From positions 502,001 through 566,000 of the forward strand of contig LSRY02000004.1 in assembly GCA_001643675.2 (NCBI GenBank): a stretch of DNA of 64,000 nucleotides. The letters are read 5' to 3'. The DNA is from Monocercomonoides exilis (taxonomy: Eukaryota > Preaxostyla > Oxymonadida > Polymastigidae). Each line of letters begins with the position of its first letter. Positions within the stretch are counted from its first letter, which is position 1. Below are positions 39,945 to 53,076 of this stretch, in pieces. Under the pieces are notes generated by a model. The model was not told where the DNA came from and searched no databases. It was given only the letters and a program-made list of their open reading frames with translations. The translations under genes and the position numbers were made by a program.

Positions 39945-41877
39945 TACTCACCTATTGCAAAAAGATTGTGATTGCTCTCATAGCATTTGCAGACTCCCCT
40001 CTCGTTGTGTCGCTTTATCTTCAGGATTTCAAAAGCAGCACACTCAACGGAAAACAGAAGGAATGCATGCCAAGGAGTGAGAAGAAAATCTCTCCTCAGC
40101 AGCCACTGTTGAGCAACAGTAATTAATATTTTTTTCCCCACAAGCAGCAATAGCATTATCCCACCCTCATCCTTGTCCGTTTGCACCCTTTTCTTCTTCT
40201 TCAAACTTCACCATTCTTTTCATTGCAATCGATCAGTGAAGGAATTGTTTGGAAGAATATCTTCTCAAAGAAGAAAAGAAAAGAAAAGAAGAAGAAGAAG
40301 AAGAAGCTTGCCACCTATTTTGCAGCATCTTTCGGCTTTGCTCACCATGTGGGTGCTCACAAAATAGCATCTGTTCTGAACAAGCTCAGCAAATGTTCAT
40401 CGGAAACTCATCGGTTCAGCAGCCCATGTCCAGCGTCCGTCCTTTCACTTCTCTTGTTCCAGCTTCACCTTCAACTTTCAGCTTCTGTATCCGTCATTGC
40501 TTCTTCCACTTCCGCTTCCGCTTCCGCTTCCACTTTCATTTTCCCTCCTCAGATCAATCGCATCTGACATCGTAACCATCACAGCTCCAGCTGGAAAATG
40601 TCCAATCAACTCTCGCTTCACTTCTCCAAGCGTCTTCCGCTCTGATGGCTGCCCTGCCCAGCAGCACTTCACAAGCTCGCTCCAGCTCGCACACTCAACA
40701 GCTTCCAAGTTTGGCCTCTCTCCATTCACAATCTTCTGCCCTGCCACCTCGGCCTCATACTCCTCAAACGGGATCTTCAGTGTCAAACATTCCCACAGCA
40801 TCATCCCAATTGAAAAGGCAACAGATTCTTTTGTTGCTCCCATCTTCTTGTTCATCAGCAGCTCAGGCGCCATCCACCTCAGGCACTCTTTTTTGAAACA
40901 ATCTTCATCCTCAAAGGCCGATGATGGAAGAGAGTCATCATCATCATCACTGGCAGATGTCACAATTGTTGATGAAGAGATGGATGATGAATCGGAATCA
41001 TCAGAAGAGAAGTCTGAATGCATCACAATGCATATCACCATATGTTCCGAGAAGAGAACAATGTGCGGACTCAGGTTGGCCAACGATTGGAGCGGGTTGT
41101 TCATTTCGTCGAAGGAGTGGAGCGCAAGATTCGCCACCCAGAACAGGATCTGAGCAGCCGTCTGCTCCCTCTCCTGCAGAGTGCCAATCGCCATCTCCTT
41201 TGTCTTGTTCCTCCCGTGAAGCAACATGAACAGCGAATCCCTCAAGTCTACAATCAATTTCTCGTGAGGGGATGAGCATGCCATTGCATCCACCAGATTC
41301 GACATCGATGAAGTAGTGGGGCACAAATCCTCTCTCCGAACAAAAGTGGATTCTGTGTCTGAAGTGTCTGTGGTTGAAGTGGATGAAATGGATGGCGATG
41401 GTGTTCGCTTTCTTGTTTCCTCCTCTTCTTTTTCGTCAACCTTCTCCAGCATCCATTCAGGAATCTTGTCTGAGTCTCTCCCCAAAATGTATTCAGTGGA
41501 GCCACTCTCGCTCAAAAGATGCTCTGAAGACTCAGAATGTTGCATATTCGTATCATATATTCTCTTCTTCATTCTCTCATCATTTTTCTTCTCTGCCTCC
41601 CTCTCTGCCCTCCTCCACTGCTCCTCAGGCGACATCTCCATCGTCACCATCTCAAATGCTTTTGGATCCTTCTTCACTGTGTCTTCCACAATCTCTCTCA
41701 GATCTTCTGCTTCATTCTTCACCTTCTTCCATCGAACAATGAATATTATTGATACAATTAACAGTATCACCACGATCACAATACAAACAATCAAAACCCA
41801 TGAGATTTTTCCTTCTTTTCCTCCTTTTGAGATTCGTTCATCATCTTTTGGTGGAGTAATACTTGCATTCTTCAGAA
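39811..41877 (-). repeat. Right arm of the 6.1-kb palindrome (2,067 bp)
   Basis: Inverted copy of 35765-37831. It carries the transmembrane and cytoplasmic coding end of gene B (stop TGA at 40478-40480), its 3' flank and the right terminal repeat of the central transposon. The protein encoded from ILKNASITPPKDDERIS to the terminal GYRS is identical to that of gene A. Confidence 0.93.
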
Positions 41878-44800
41878 TGAATGAATTGGAAAAACTTGGT
41901 GCTGCGGGATCTCCATATTGAAGTGACACAGAAACTTCTGTTTCATCTTCGGTATTTCCCAGCTTTTCTGTTGGAACACATGAGTGAACTTCATTCTCTG
42001 AGATAAACCCATCTGTGTCAAAACCGTATTTCTCAACCTGCTCTTCACTGCCCCTCCTGAAAACTAATCTCAACATCAGATCGCAAGGCAAAAGAAGCTG
42101 CCCTTTAATCTTCAGCTTTGTCGCAGTTCCTTCATTTTCTTTCTCCACTGACTCGAGCAACGGAATGAAAAATGAAGAAGGACATTCCCCCGCTATTCCT
42201 TCCATTTCACAATTCTCGCTCACGATCCATAAGGATGAATTTTTCACAGTTCCATCTCCTCCCTTCAGGCTCCTGATGTTCAATATTGCATGGTCTGTGC
42301 AAATAATGTTCCGTCGAGCTGATGGATATCCTTTCACTGATGGATCATTCCCCGAAAACATGCTCATCACCACCCCAACATTCCCACTTGACACGGACAG
42401 TCCACCAACTTCCGAATTCTTGATCGTTGTATCATTGAGTTCCACATGAGAATTCACACAATCAACAAGAGATCCGTTCCATTTGCATAGTTCATCTCCA
42501 GCACTCGAGCAAAGTCTGTTTGTGTTCCTCTTATCTCTCTCAATTTCTCCATCAAAAACACTCGATTCAATAATCACATTTGAACATGAACTTATTGACA
42601 CAACTTCTCCCTTTTCCTTTTTCGTGTTTGTGCAGCTTCCAAATGTGCTGTTTCGAATTAGCAGAGGAATGTGTTTCGATTTGAGTCTTATTACACTTCC
42701 ATCCAATGAAGAACATGTTATATTCTTCATTTCTGCCACACTCAATTCAATCATTTTTTCTCCTTCTTGCTCCAAAACTTGTTCACCATTTTCATCAACA
42801 TGAATGCACCATCTTTCACAAGTGATATCGCTCATTCCGATCTTCTCCATCAAGACACTCTCACAACCACTCTGGCACTCGATCAGACAGCTTGAAGTCA
42901 CATGCAACGACTCAAACTTGATATCAAACAACTGAGCACTCCCTCCACCAAAGCTTAGACAAATAAAGGGAAAGTCACTCAATTGTTCATCTGATTCCAG
43001 CCCACTAAAGCCACATTGGCTCATCAAGAAAAAGCCAGACTCAACTGCAAAAAGCGTTGAATGTTGAGGTGGTTGTGAGGTTTGCACCACAAAAACAAGA
43101 TACAAAACCGACACAACACCTTCACTTCTCACAACTGCTTCAATCCCTGGAGCAAAAGCATTCTCCACCACAGCAACAACACCTTTCTTTCCAGGTGCAT
43201 TAAGAGCCGTCAGCGTCAAATCATGGAGATCCACCTCACTCATCAACTTCGACTCTTCATCCACAAGCATCCTCGCTTCCACATCTCTCGTCACATGACC
43301 CAACCCATACTCAATGGACAAGCATGGATTCGCCCGACTTCCACAATTTCGCTCATTCTTTCCATTCTTCCCCAAGGCATTCGACAACACAATGATGTCA
43401 GACTGAAAGATTGCAATGATGCTCATCAAATCAATCGGCTCGCTCGTGTGCTCCGTTCTGTCTATCCCACAGATTGCATTCAGTCGCACATACACAGACT
43501 CCCGCAGATCCATCAGAAACTGTGTCTCGTTTATCTGCCTGGAGATTCGATGGCACTCAACAAATATATCCCGCCCTGCTTTTGCACTGTTTGCACTGAA
43601 GTTCATGTTAACAAAACAAAAGTCAAGATCCTCTGTCAGTCTCGTTGCAACATACACACCTCCTCCTCTCCCCTCCATCGAGCACCCGCACCTCACCATC
43701 AAGCAATCAACCATTCTCATAACTCCTCCTTCACTCAGTTCAAACAAGCACACTCCACCTTTCATCGACTTATTCCCCAGACAACCCTCAAATCTACTGC
43801 CATTCACCACCAGCTCTGCTCCTCCGCTCCCTTCACTGATCATTCCACTCGGCTCAACACCATTGCAAGTGATGGATGAAAAAGTGGAATTGCACAGAGA
43901 CACAACACAACCCTCATGTGATCCCTTCACAGATTCCTCCATCGCAAATGTCTCCACAACAGATCCGCTCCTGAAGCTCACTGATGTGAAGACAATCTTA
44001 TTAAGATCACACTCAACACCATCCCCGTTCACAAGCAGAACACTCTCACAAAAACTCGTCGATTCACAGCTCAGTCGACAAACAACCATTCGACCCTTTT
44101 CCATCCTCACCATGTTGATGTTTCCTTCTTGTTCAGGTATCTCTTTCAAACTGAAAGAACAATCTGTAATATTCAACATTCCATCCTCGTTGATGATCAC
44201 AGCCTTCTTTTCATTCTGCAAACTTGACTTCACCAGCAAGTTGATCATCTCGAGCAACAAAGTTTTTCTGTTTTTCACATACCCTCCACTCCCTGATGAA
44301 TCGCTCCCTTCAAATTCTAACGTTGCCAGTTGACCCTCAAAACCATCCGCATTTGTTATTCCATGAGGTGAAGCAGCTTTTCTTCTGGCAAGAGATGCAG
44401 AGGCGATGACCATTTCTGAGAGGTCAAATCCATCTGTGATCTTTGTCTTTTCCCAAATGAATATTGCCTTCTTTTCAGCTCCCACCTCCAGTTGTTGCAT
44501 CCCTTTCCAAAATGAACAGCATGGGTCCCTTTCGCTCCCACATCTCTTCACATCGAATCCCTTCTCTCCAACATATATATGCCCAGAGCTGAACGAAACA
44601 AGAAAACGGAACAGGTCTGTTGTCTCATTGAACACATCCCTCCCCACAAATGCATTTTCATCATCCTTCAACGATTCGAAATCAAAGCAAAAGGCTCTTT
44701 CACTCACTGTTCTGTTCAGATCCCTTTCCACAACAAAAATGTTTTTCCCTCTCCATGCCTCATTTCCATCAAACACCATCTCTTCAAACACAAATGGCGT

Positions 44801-47800
44801 TTCCTGATTCGCTTTGCTTGAGTCCACAAACAAAAACCCTCCTTTGCTTTCCTCCTTCACACACTGACATCTCACTGCTGTTATGTTTTTCATTTGAAGC
44901 CTCGTGACAACTGAGTCGAGAATGACTCTCATTGCTCCTCCTTCCTCACACTAACTTGAAATCCCTTCCACAGTGCATGAGCTGATGTTTGTGTCGCACT
45001 GCAGCACAAACGGGGTGCTCACAAACTGAACTGTTCCTACAACACATTCTCCAATCTCAACTTTTCCTCTGATCCCTTTGATCAGATACACATCCACCTT
45101 CCTGCTTGAACTGCAATCAAACAGGCACTTGCGAACGATCAGAGCTTCACTTTCACTCATCGATGAGTATGTGATCAGGATCTCATGACCACTCGAAAAC
45201 GAATACGGAAGAGCAAACACTAATCCAGCAAAACGTAATGCGCCTTGCCCAGTTATCACCGTTTTCTCTCTCTCTCCTTTGATTTCGGTTTTGAATTCAA
45301 GTCGACTTTTCTCTCCAGAATCATTCGCGGAAGAACCTTCTGAACAGATTTCACATCCCGTCAATTCATATTCGTTTTCAACAAATGTCCCATCTGTGAT
45401 GACAACCCTTTTCGAATCCAAACTGCCCTTCACATTCTCAAATCCTCTCCAAAAAGACTGACATGGATATGTCTCACTCCCACAGCCAAGAACATCACAC
45501 CCTTTCTTGCTCACTCGTATTTCTTCCGAGACATACTGAACCAACAACAGCTTCAGATCCACAATTGCTCCTCCAAAGTTTGTCTCATCGCTTCCTGCAA
45601 AATCCACACACACTCTCCCTTCCTCATCAAATAGCACTTCTTCAAAACAAGTGCTCTTCATTGATTCATTCAAATCCACACTTCGAACAAACATATCTCT
45701 CCCAGCCCATGCAACGTTCTCAGAAAAACTCACATTCCCAAAAAACAAAACTCCATTTCCAGTTATTTCAGCAAAAACACTTCCACCCTTTCCATCGTCC
45801 GTATTCGCCGAGCATCCTTTGAGTGTGCTCGATCTTATTGTGAAAACTGAGTATTCATTCATTTCGCTGTTTATCATTCCACCATCTCCTTCCTTTGCCA
45901 AACATCCAACAAAATTGCAGTCGTTCTCCACTTGCAGCTTGCTCCCTTTTGCTATCCGAATCACACCTCCTTTCTGCGAACTGCTCTGAGTGATGTTGGA
46001 TGAGTTAATCATCATCTCTCCACCTTGTTCAATAACAATTATCCCTCCACCTTCTCCGCTCACTTCACCGACTGATGTGTTTTCAACACTGGCAAAGCAC
46101 TCTCCTCCCACGCAAACCATCCCATATCCTCCTTTGAACAGCATCCCAGGCACACTCACAGACACAAAACCAATCTCTCCTCCTCTTCCATTCACAATCC
46201 ATTCCCAGCACTGTCTTTTCTCTTCTCCAATCTTCCCGAATGCACAGCTGGTGATTGATAATTTCCCACTCTCCACGCACACGAACTCATCAAACTCACT
46301 TTTTTCCTCAGGAAGCCAGATCCTCAGGCTGCTCAACATCAGATTGTTCGGCTCCAACGATGATGAAAGCAACAAATGCCCTTCTGCTTTCACATTCATC
46401 ACACTTTCACTGTTCTTGCCTCTTATCGCCAATGGATGTTCTCTTCGCTCAACTTCCTTCTCCAGGTCTGCTTTCGTCTTGATTTGCACAATCCACTGGC
46501 TCTCATTCATCCGCCCCATCCCATATCCCACATCTCGACAAAACCCTTCCACACTGAACATCCCACAGTTTGCTTCATTCTTCCCACTTTCATCCACAAA
46601 CACTATCTCTTCATCCCCAGGGAACAGATACGTCTTCAGAGACACACCTTCATCGCTCCCTGCTTCTCCATCCCCAACCCAAAAGTTATTCTCTCCAGCA
46701 CCCTCATCAAACCCTTCCCAAACAACTAGTGTAATCATTGTTCGTGGTGAAGGACACACAACATACACATCCCATCCGATTAATCCCACATTCGATGCAA
46801 ATATATTCCTCCTCACCCAATAATTCACTTCTGTGCTTTCAATGTTAATGAATAACCCACCTCCTTGTCCACTCTGCTCTGAAACAATATTCTCCTTCAC
46901 AGTGTTGTCATCAAACTCCATCCTGCCACTGCCGCTCAACGATATCATCATCCCCCCGCCTTTCCCGTTTCCAATCAATGCCCCGCAGTTTGTCATGTTG
47001 CACTGCCTCATCTTGAATGAGCACCCCTTCTCCACTTTTCCCTCAATTCCCCCACCATTTCCAATCTGCCTCTTCCAGTCACTCAACGATGAATTGTCCA
47101 CAATTGTCTCAGCACACTCATCGATAGAAAGCAATGCACAATTCTGCAGCAACTCTGAACCTGAAACTGAAGAATCATTGATCCACATTGAGCAGAGCCT
47201 TCCCACCATCAGCCCCTTCTGCCCATTGCAGCTCACAGAATCAATGGCCATCCCACTGAATCGTCCACTCGCTTCATTCCCTTCAACCACAAACATCCCA
47301 CAATTCCCCAATTTCACATCTCTTGCTTCAAAACCCACAACTTCCAACGTCCCTCCCTCAACTCTCGCAAAATTATACTCAACACTTTTTGTTTCATCAC
47401 TTCTCCACACACACGAACAGCCAAGCATTTTCATTGTTTTCTGACCAACAAAGAACAAATTCATTCTTGCAATTGGAACAAATTCAATTGGCACCTCAAA
47501 ACTCACATCGCTAATCTCAACATCCACAAATGATTCAACAACATTTGATCCTTCTCCTGTGATGTTCTGCACAAACTTCGTTTGAAGGCTCTTGTCAAGA
47601 CCTCGCAAAAAAATATTCTTGTTGCTGAAGGAAAGGCATTCTTTGAATGCAAACGAAGGATAAATATGGATCTCAGTCACATTTTGACTCAATTTGATCC
47701 GGCGGGAAAGAAGAAATCTGACACTCTCACAAGGCACATCTCCAAATCCACATCCCGAATGATCAAACCCTTCATCCTCCTTTCCTCCAACATAACCCCC

Positions 47801-50800
47801 ATCCCCAATCTCCCTGAAATAGACCTCAAGAGGAATCCAATATTCTGTTTTGGTTGTTGATTCCTCAAATCCCATCAGATCTTCTCGTTCCATTCCTTCC
47901 ATCTCAAACTTCATTGTGTTGTTGTTCACAACAATGTCCAACTGCATCGCATCCACAAACATGTTCCTCCCTTTCCAGGCACTGCAAGTCTCAAATGTCA
48001 GCTCTGAGAGTGTCAATACGCCACTTCCATCCAACAGCTCGAGAAACATTCCCCCTCCGAGCCCTCTTCCAACACTCTCCGAGTCTTCAGCAGGAACAGA
48101 ACAGTTCTTGAATCCAACTTTCTCCATTGCCAGCTCAATGCCCGCATCCAACACCACAAGCAATCCGCCTCCTTTCAGGCTCATTCCTGCTTCACATGCT
48201 CCACCAATAGTCACATTCTTCATCCTCACAAACGGATTCTCCCCACTTTTTCCTCTCAAATTCATGCATCCTCCATTCCCATTCATTTTGCTCACATTAC
48301 ACAATACACAATCTTCCATGGTAATTTTTCCTCCATTCTCCACAGCAAATCCAGAACAGCCATGGAATCCAATCCCATCTTCCAAGCACACACATTTCAT
48401 CGTCAGATCCCCGCTGCAAACATGAATCACACTGAACTCAACAAACACCCCTTCTTTGTCTCCCAAAAACGCAAATACGCACTCTATCAACTTCAGATCC
48501 TTCTTCGAAATAAGAAAACTGCAATGACTTTCTTTCATGGAGAGTGGAAGTGCAAACGAAATGTTTTCAAAGCTGATGTTGCTCGCACACTCCACAAGGC
48601 CTTCTTGCTCCACATCTCCATTGTCATGAACATCAACCATTATTCCAGGGCTGACCTGAGAGGTCACACTCATGGCAAACAGGGGAAAGGCAAATTCATC
48701 ATTTATCGATGATCCAGACTCAAGCATCACAGACTCCACGTTGTTTCCTGCTCGTCTTCCAGCACAATAATCAACTGTCAAGCACGGAAACGAAGCAAAT
48801 CCACAAAAATCGTGATCAGTTCCACAACTCCCATCAACAACCAGCTGCGTTCCGACTGAGCACAGAAACACATGAAGCGGAATAACACATGATTCGTTCC
48901 CATTTTCCATCCCGCTCAGCTGCAGTGCATCTGTTGGAATCGTTTTGAAATCGAAAAACTCGAATGATGAGCGATTGGTCACTTCTCTCAGATGAACTCC
49001 TCTCTCACACAAAACAAGCACATCCTTGCCATATCTCGCATCATTCTTTTCCAATGACCCAAAAGTCACATCCCCTCCAATCTCGAATTTCAACGGAACC
49101 TCTTCCACCCTGATCATCATCCCCCCTCCTCTGCCATTTGCCCCTTCACCACCTGGTGCTGCACAACCATCAAACGCTGTTGTTCCGTTGATGAACAGTT
49201 CGTTCTCTCCCTTCACTTCAGCCATCATTCCCCCACCACATGAGCTGCTTCCAGCCACACCACACCCACTGAAGTTGCACGAATCAATCGCCATCCTGAT
49301 TTTCTTCTTCTCAGCAGATATGCAACCCCCATTTCCGCTCTCTTTTTTCACCCCCACCATTTTGCATTCACACAGCACAACTTCACATTCCCCATCAACC
49401 CAGATCATCGAGGAAGATGAAAACTCAATCCCAGTCTCACTGTTGAACGATTCCATGTGTATCCTTCCCCCTGTCACCCTCACAATGCTGAAGCTCACTT
49501 TCTGCTCAGAAGACATATCAGTCAAGGATGCTGAGCAACATTTCATATGAAAGGTTCCTGATGAACATGAAATGAACGATGCTGCAGCTCCCAGATTCGC
49601 TGGAAGATAAAATCCTATGTTGGCTAATTCAGTCTGATTTTTCACCATTATCATCCCCTCAGATGTTGCTGAATCGACCTTTGCCACTTCAACCCTTTCT
49701 CCCACAAGCTCGCAGCTCACGTTCCACTTGCAGTCTTCCATCGCAACAACTTCCTTCAAAACAAAGTTCGGATTGAGGATTATGGTGCAATCACTGTTCG
49801 GAAACTGAACAGAACTCATGAAGTTCATCGTTGCACAAGGATAACCGTCAAACCCACAGTTGTTGAAATCCTTGCAATTCCTTCCCCCAACAAACCCTGG
49901 AATTGGAAATGGATGAATCATATAAATAGACAAGGGAATTATGAAATCCTCATCACTGCTTTCGCTCCCCATTGCATCATTGTCATGCTCTCTATCTGCT
50001 TCAATGCAGCTCTTGAAATGCACCTTTGAAACAATCCTCTTCAAATCATCCCCAGAAACAAACATGTTGTTCCCCTTCCATGCCTGGTTGTTGGCTCCAA
50101 ATCCCAAACCATCAAAAATATAACCTGTTGCTCCATCATCCACTCTGAGGTACACTCCTCCTCCTTTTCCTTTCAACCCTCCATCATTTCCCGCAGTGCA
50201 CATATCAATTGAGCAACTCAATGTTGCTCCTATCTTCAGTGTTCCTCCACTTCTGACAACAACATTCACACCTCCTCCGTTTCCCTTTTCACTTCTGCAT
50301 CCCGTCAAACTCGCATTCTCAATGATAACCACTTTTCCAGAGTCAATGACCCCGCTCACTGCTCCTCCATCTCCATTCATGTTAGTGATCCCTGAGATGT
50401 CAACTGACGTCAGATTCAGTTCACACGCTTGCCCAACTGAGATCAGCGATGCTCCTGACATATCGAAATCACAAAAAACCACATTTTCCATCTTTGTTCT
50501 GCCTTCTTTCAAATCACAAGCTGCTTTTTCAAAATACGATTCTTCATATCTATCTCCCTTCACAATGGCTTCTCTCACACTCAATGTTCCTGCCGAGGTT
50601 ATTGTGAAAAGCGATGACAGTCCACACGATGAGAGTCTCGAATGGACCAAAGTCATTGATGATAACTCCAGACTTCCACTCGATATTTCAAACAGCCCTC
50701 CTCCATCTCTTGTCACTTTCGAATACAATACCGTTCTTTCTTTGTCTTCTCCACTTATCTCCACACTCTCGCTCCCAATCACAATGCTTTCTTCTGCCTT

Positions 50801-52621
50801 CTCTCCTCGGTGGACAACCATCGGCAATTTCCCTGATCCTCTCCATCTGCTGTCGAAGGTGTATTTCAGCGTCAGACACAAAAACGTTTCGTTTCCGCAA
50901 TTAGCATCGTCGCTTCCACGCTGAGCAGATGAATGAAGCTTGGCCATCGGCTTGGGTGAAGGTGGAAAAGGAATCCAATTTTCATGACCTGTTGCTCCAT
51001 TATCAATGAACAAATGTGGTTCAATTGATGTTGAGAAAGTCTCCACAAATGACTGTTTTGTCAAATTACTCCAGTTTTTAATTCCATAAACATCACTTGC
51101 ATGAGTTCCCGTTGTTGATGCCTCATTTCCCGAGAAAAAACATGTCACAAATGAAACATTGAAAAATGATGCAGATAGATATTGCTCTGTGAGAAAAATA
51201 CATCCTGTTCTTGATGCATGATTGTCCTCAAAAAGACAATCGCGAAAAGAAAAATTCAAGCCACTGAATGTAATTTTCCCCACTCCAGTTTCATAATTTT
51301 TGTTATTATGCGCAAAGACACATCCAGAATACAACGCACCCTTGTAGTTATCACAAAACTGCACAACTCCTTGAGCAGAAGGGCTGCTCAAAAACTGGCA
51401 ATTCAGAACGGAAAAAAAGACTCTTGAGCGAAGGCAAGCTGCTCCTCCAATATTTGCTTTGCAATCTGAAAAATTTGTTTCTTCCATTAAAATCTGTTCA
51501 TCTCCCGAAATATACATAGCTCCACCATGTTGATCAATAGCTTTTGTGCAATTGCATTTAAAAAATATGCACACTCTTATTGTCAAAGCAGCACTGCTGA
51601 ATATTGCGCCTCCTCTTTCTTCGCTTTGAGAGCAAAAACTGCATCTTATAAAGCTGTGATTGCCAGTTGACAGCTCTTGCCTCGTGTTGAAAGTCGAATT
51701 AACTGATGTCGCTAAAAGAAGTCTCTTTTTCCCAAAAAGAGCATTGTTGTGATCAAGCGCATTCAATTTGAAGATGCATGATTCAGTTCTAATAATTGAG
51801 CCTTCGTCAGTATTTCCATTTCCTAAAATTTTCAAATCTTTCCAAATTGATGATTGCTTCTGAAGGGATCGATTCGAAGAATAAGTTGAAGAAGAAAAAA
51901 GAGAAGAAGAAGAATAACAAGGAGATGGAATTTTGCTTTTCTGCAGTTGAGTGATATTGATGAATGAACAGCCCTGAAGATGCACCAAGTTGCTTCCTTT
52001 TCCAATGAGAACAAACGAATCCTTTGCAACGCTCAGCGAACAAATCGAACTCTGCTCAATCAAAAAATGTGTGTTTTTCCCTTCACACAACGGACTTGTA
52101 ACGTGTGCAGGGCTTTGCGAGTCACTTATTGATATGTTGAAAATTCTCACTGACGCTGAGCATGTCCTCGCCAAAGAAGAATAATCGCAGCTGCTTCTCA
52201 CTTTGCAGCTCTCCAAAACAAGTTCTCCATTTCTTTCTATTTCAAACACATTTGCGATATTCCAACTTCCAAGAAGTGATATTTTCTCAAAAGTCGCAGA
52301 TCCATTGGAGAGAAAACAAAAACATCTGAGCTCAGTCAAATCTGTCTCATCCTCGTCATGATTGTTAACCCTCTTTGACAATTCTGAAACTTCGTCTTCC
52401 ACTTTGTTTTCTTTTGTATCTTTTCTGTTTTCCTCAATATGTCCCTCTGACTGGAAAATTTCATGACTTTCAGTCTGTCTGTTTTGAACACTGCTAAAAT
52501 CTGTTGTTCGCAGGCTTTCACAAAGATTCGCAGCCACAGCGCAAAACTCCAGTAGCATCCAATTAATGTGGCAACGCTTTTCTCTGGTTTGGCAAACAAA
52601 TTGATAAGTATCTTTTTTCAT
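40478..52621 (-). pseudogene. Gene B: giant beta-helix receptor with pseudokinase tail, split by one in-frame TAG
   Basis: Paralogue of gene A. Two long frames, 52621-44951 (2,556 residues) and the downstream part to 40478, are in the same phase and separated only by a TAG at 44951-44953; without it the product would be about 4,047 residues. The stop falls inside a beta-helix module; sequence on both sides (SCTVEGISS before; CEEGGAMRVILDS after) aligns with gene A around SGGAMRVNIHDS, so nothing is missing. The ectodomain has eight modules with the CG-x-PC signature near residues 586, 922, 1270, 1624, 2020, 2379, 2697 and 3094. The membrane helix and pseudokinase tail are the same sequence as in gene A. 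The start (MKKDTYQF, with an alternative at MLLEFCAVAANL) has a weak signal peptide. It may be a recent nonsense allele, a truncated secreted ectodomain, or a readthrough gene; a sequencing error is also possible. Confidence 0.82.
44951..44953 (-). other. Single in-frame TAG interrupting gene B
   Basis: On the minus strand the codons read ATT TCA AGT TAG TGT GAG GAA. The frame is open for 2,556 codons before and 1,490 after. No deletion or frameshift accompanies it. Confidence 0.9.
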
Positions 52622-53076
52622 GATCTCCTAATCCATATCTTCTTTATTTTCTTTTGATTTATAATTCAATCCAAGAAAATAGACCTGCAGTTTCCGATAA
52701 AATATAACCGATCATTTCGCAATGTTTAAATTTGAAAATGTTATTTTTCTGTCTGTATGTTCATTCAAGCACATGAATTTTAAATTACTCAAACAGATTC
52801 AAAAAAACAAAAAAAATTTTCAATTGCATGAGGAAAAGTCATTCAATGAATAATATTTCGCTGAAACTGTTTACAATTCCTTGCTATTCATGTTATTCGT
52901 TCCTTCAATTGAAACTTCATAAGCATTTGAAGATGATGTCCCATTTGTATTTTAGCCATTCCACAAGCACAAATTTAAAAAAAAAATCGCCACACTGGCC
53001 GTTTTATTCTGTATCCCATGTTTCGATGGATTTCTTTCATTCCCACTGATTACAACATTCAGAAAGCGATGCGAAA
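52622..53076. other. Intergenic spacer upstream of gene B
   Basis: AT-rich spacer of about 455 bp behind gene B. It should contain the gene B promoter; no motif, RNA gene or credible ORF was seen. Confidence 0.5.

Noticed and set aside
36489-41153. Pairs of identical antisense frames in both arms (for example 36489-37145 and 40497-41153).
   Set aside because: They are reverse-strand shadows of the kinase-like tail duplicated by the palindrome.
40478-44932. Treating 40478-44932 as an independent 1,484-residue gene.
   Set aside because: The ATG lies six codons after the TAG in the same frame and inside a beta-helix module, with no signal peptide. It is the downstream part of gene B.
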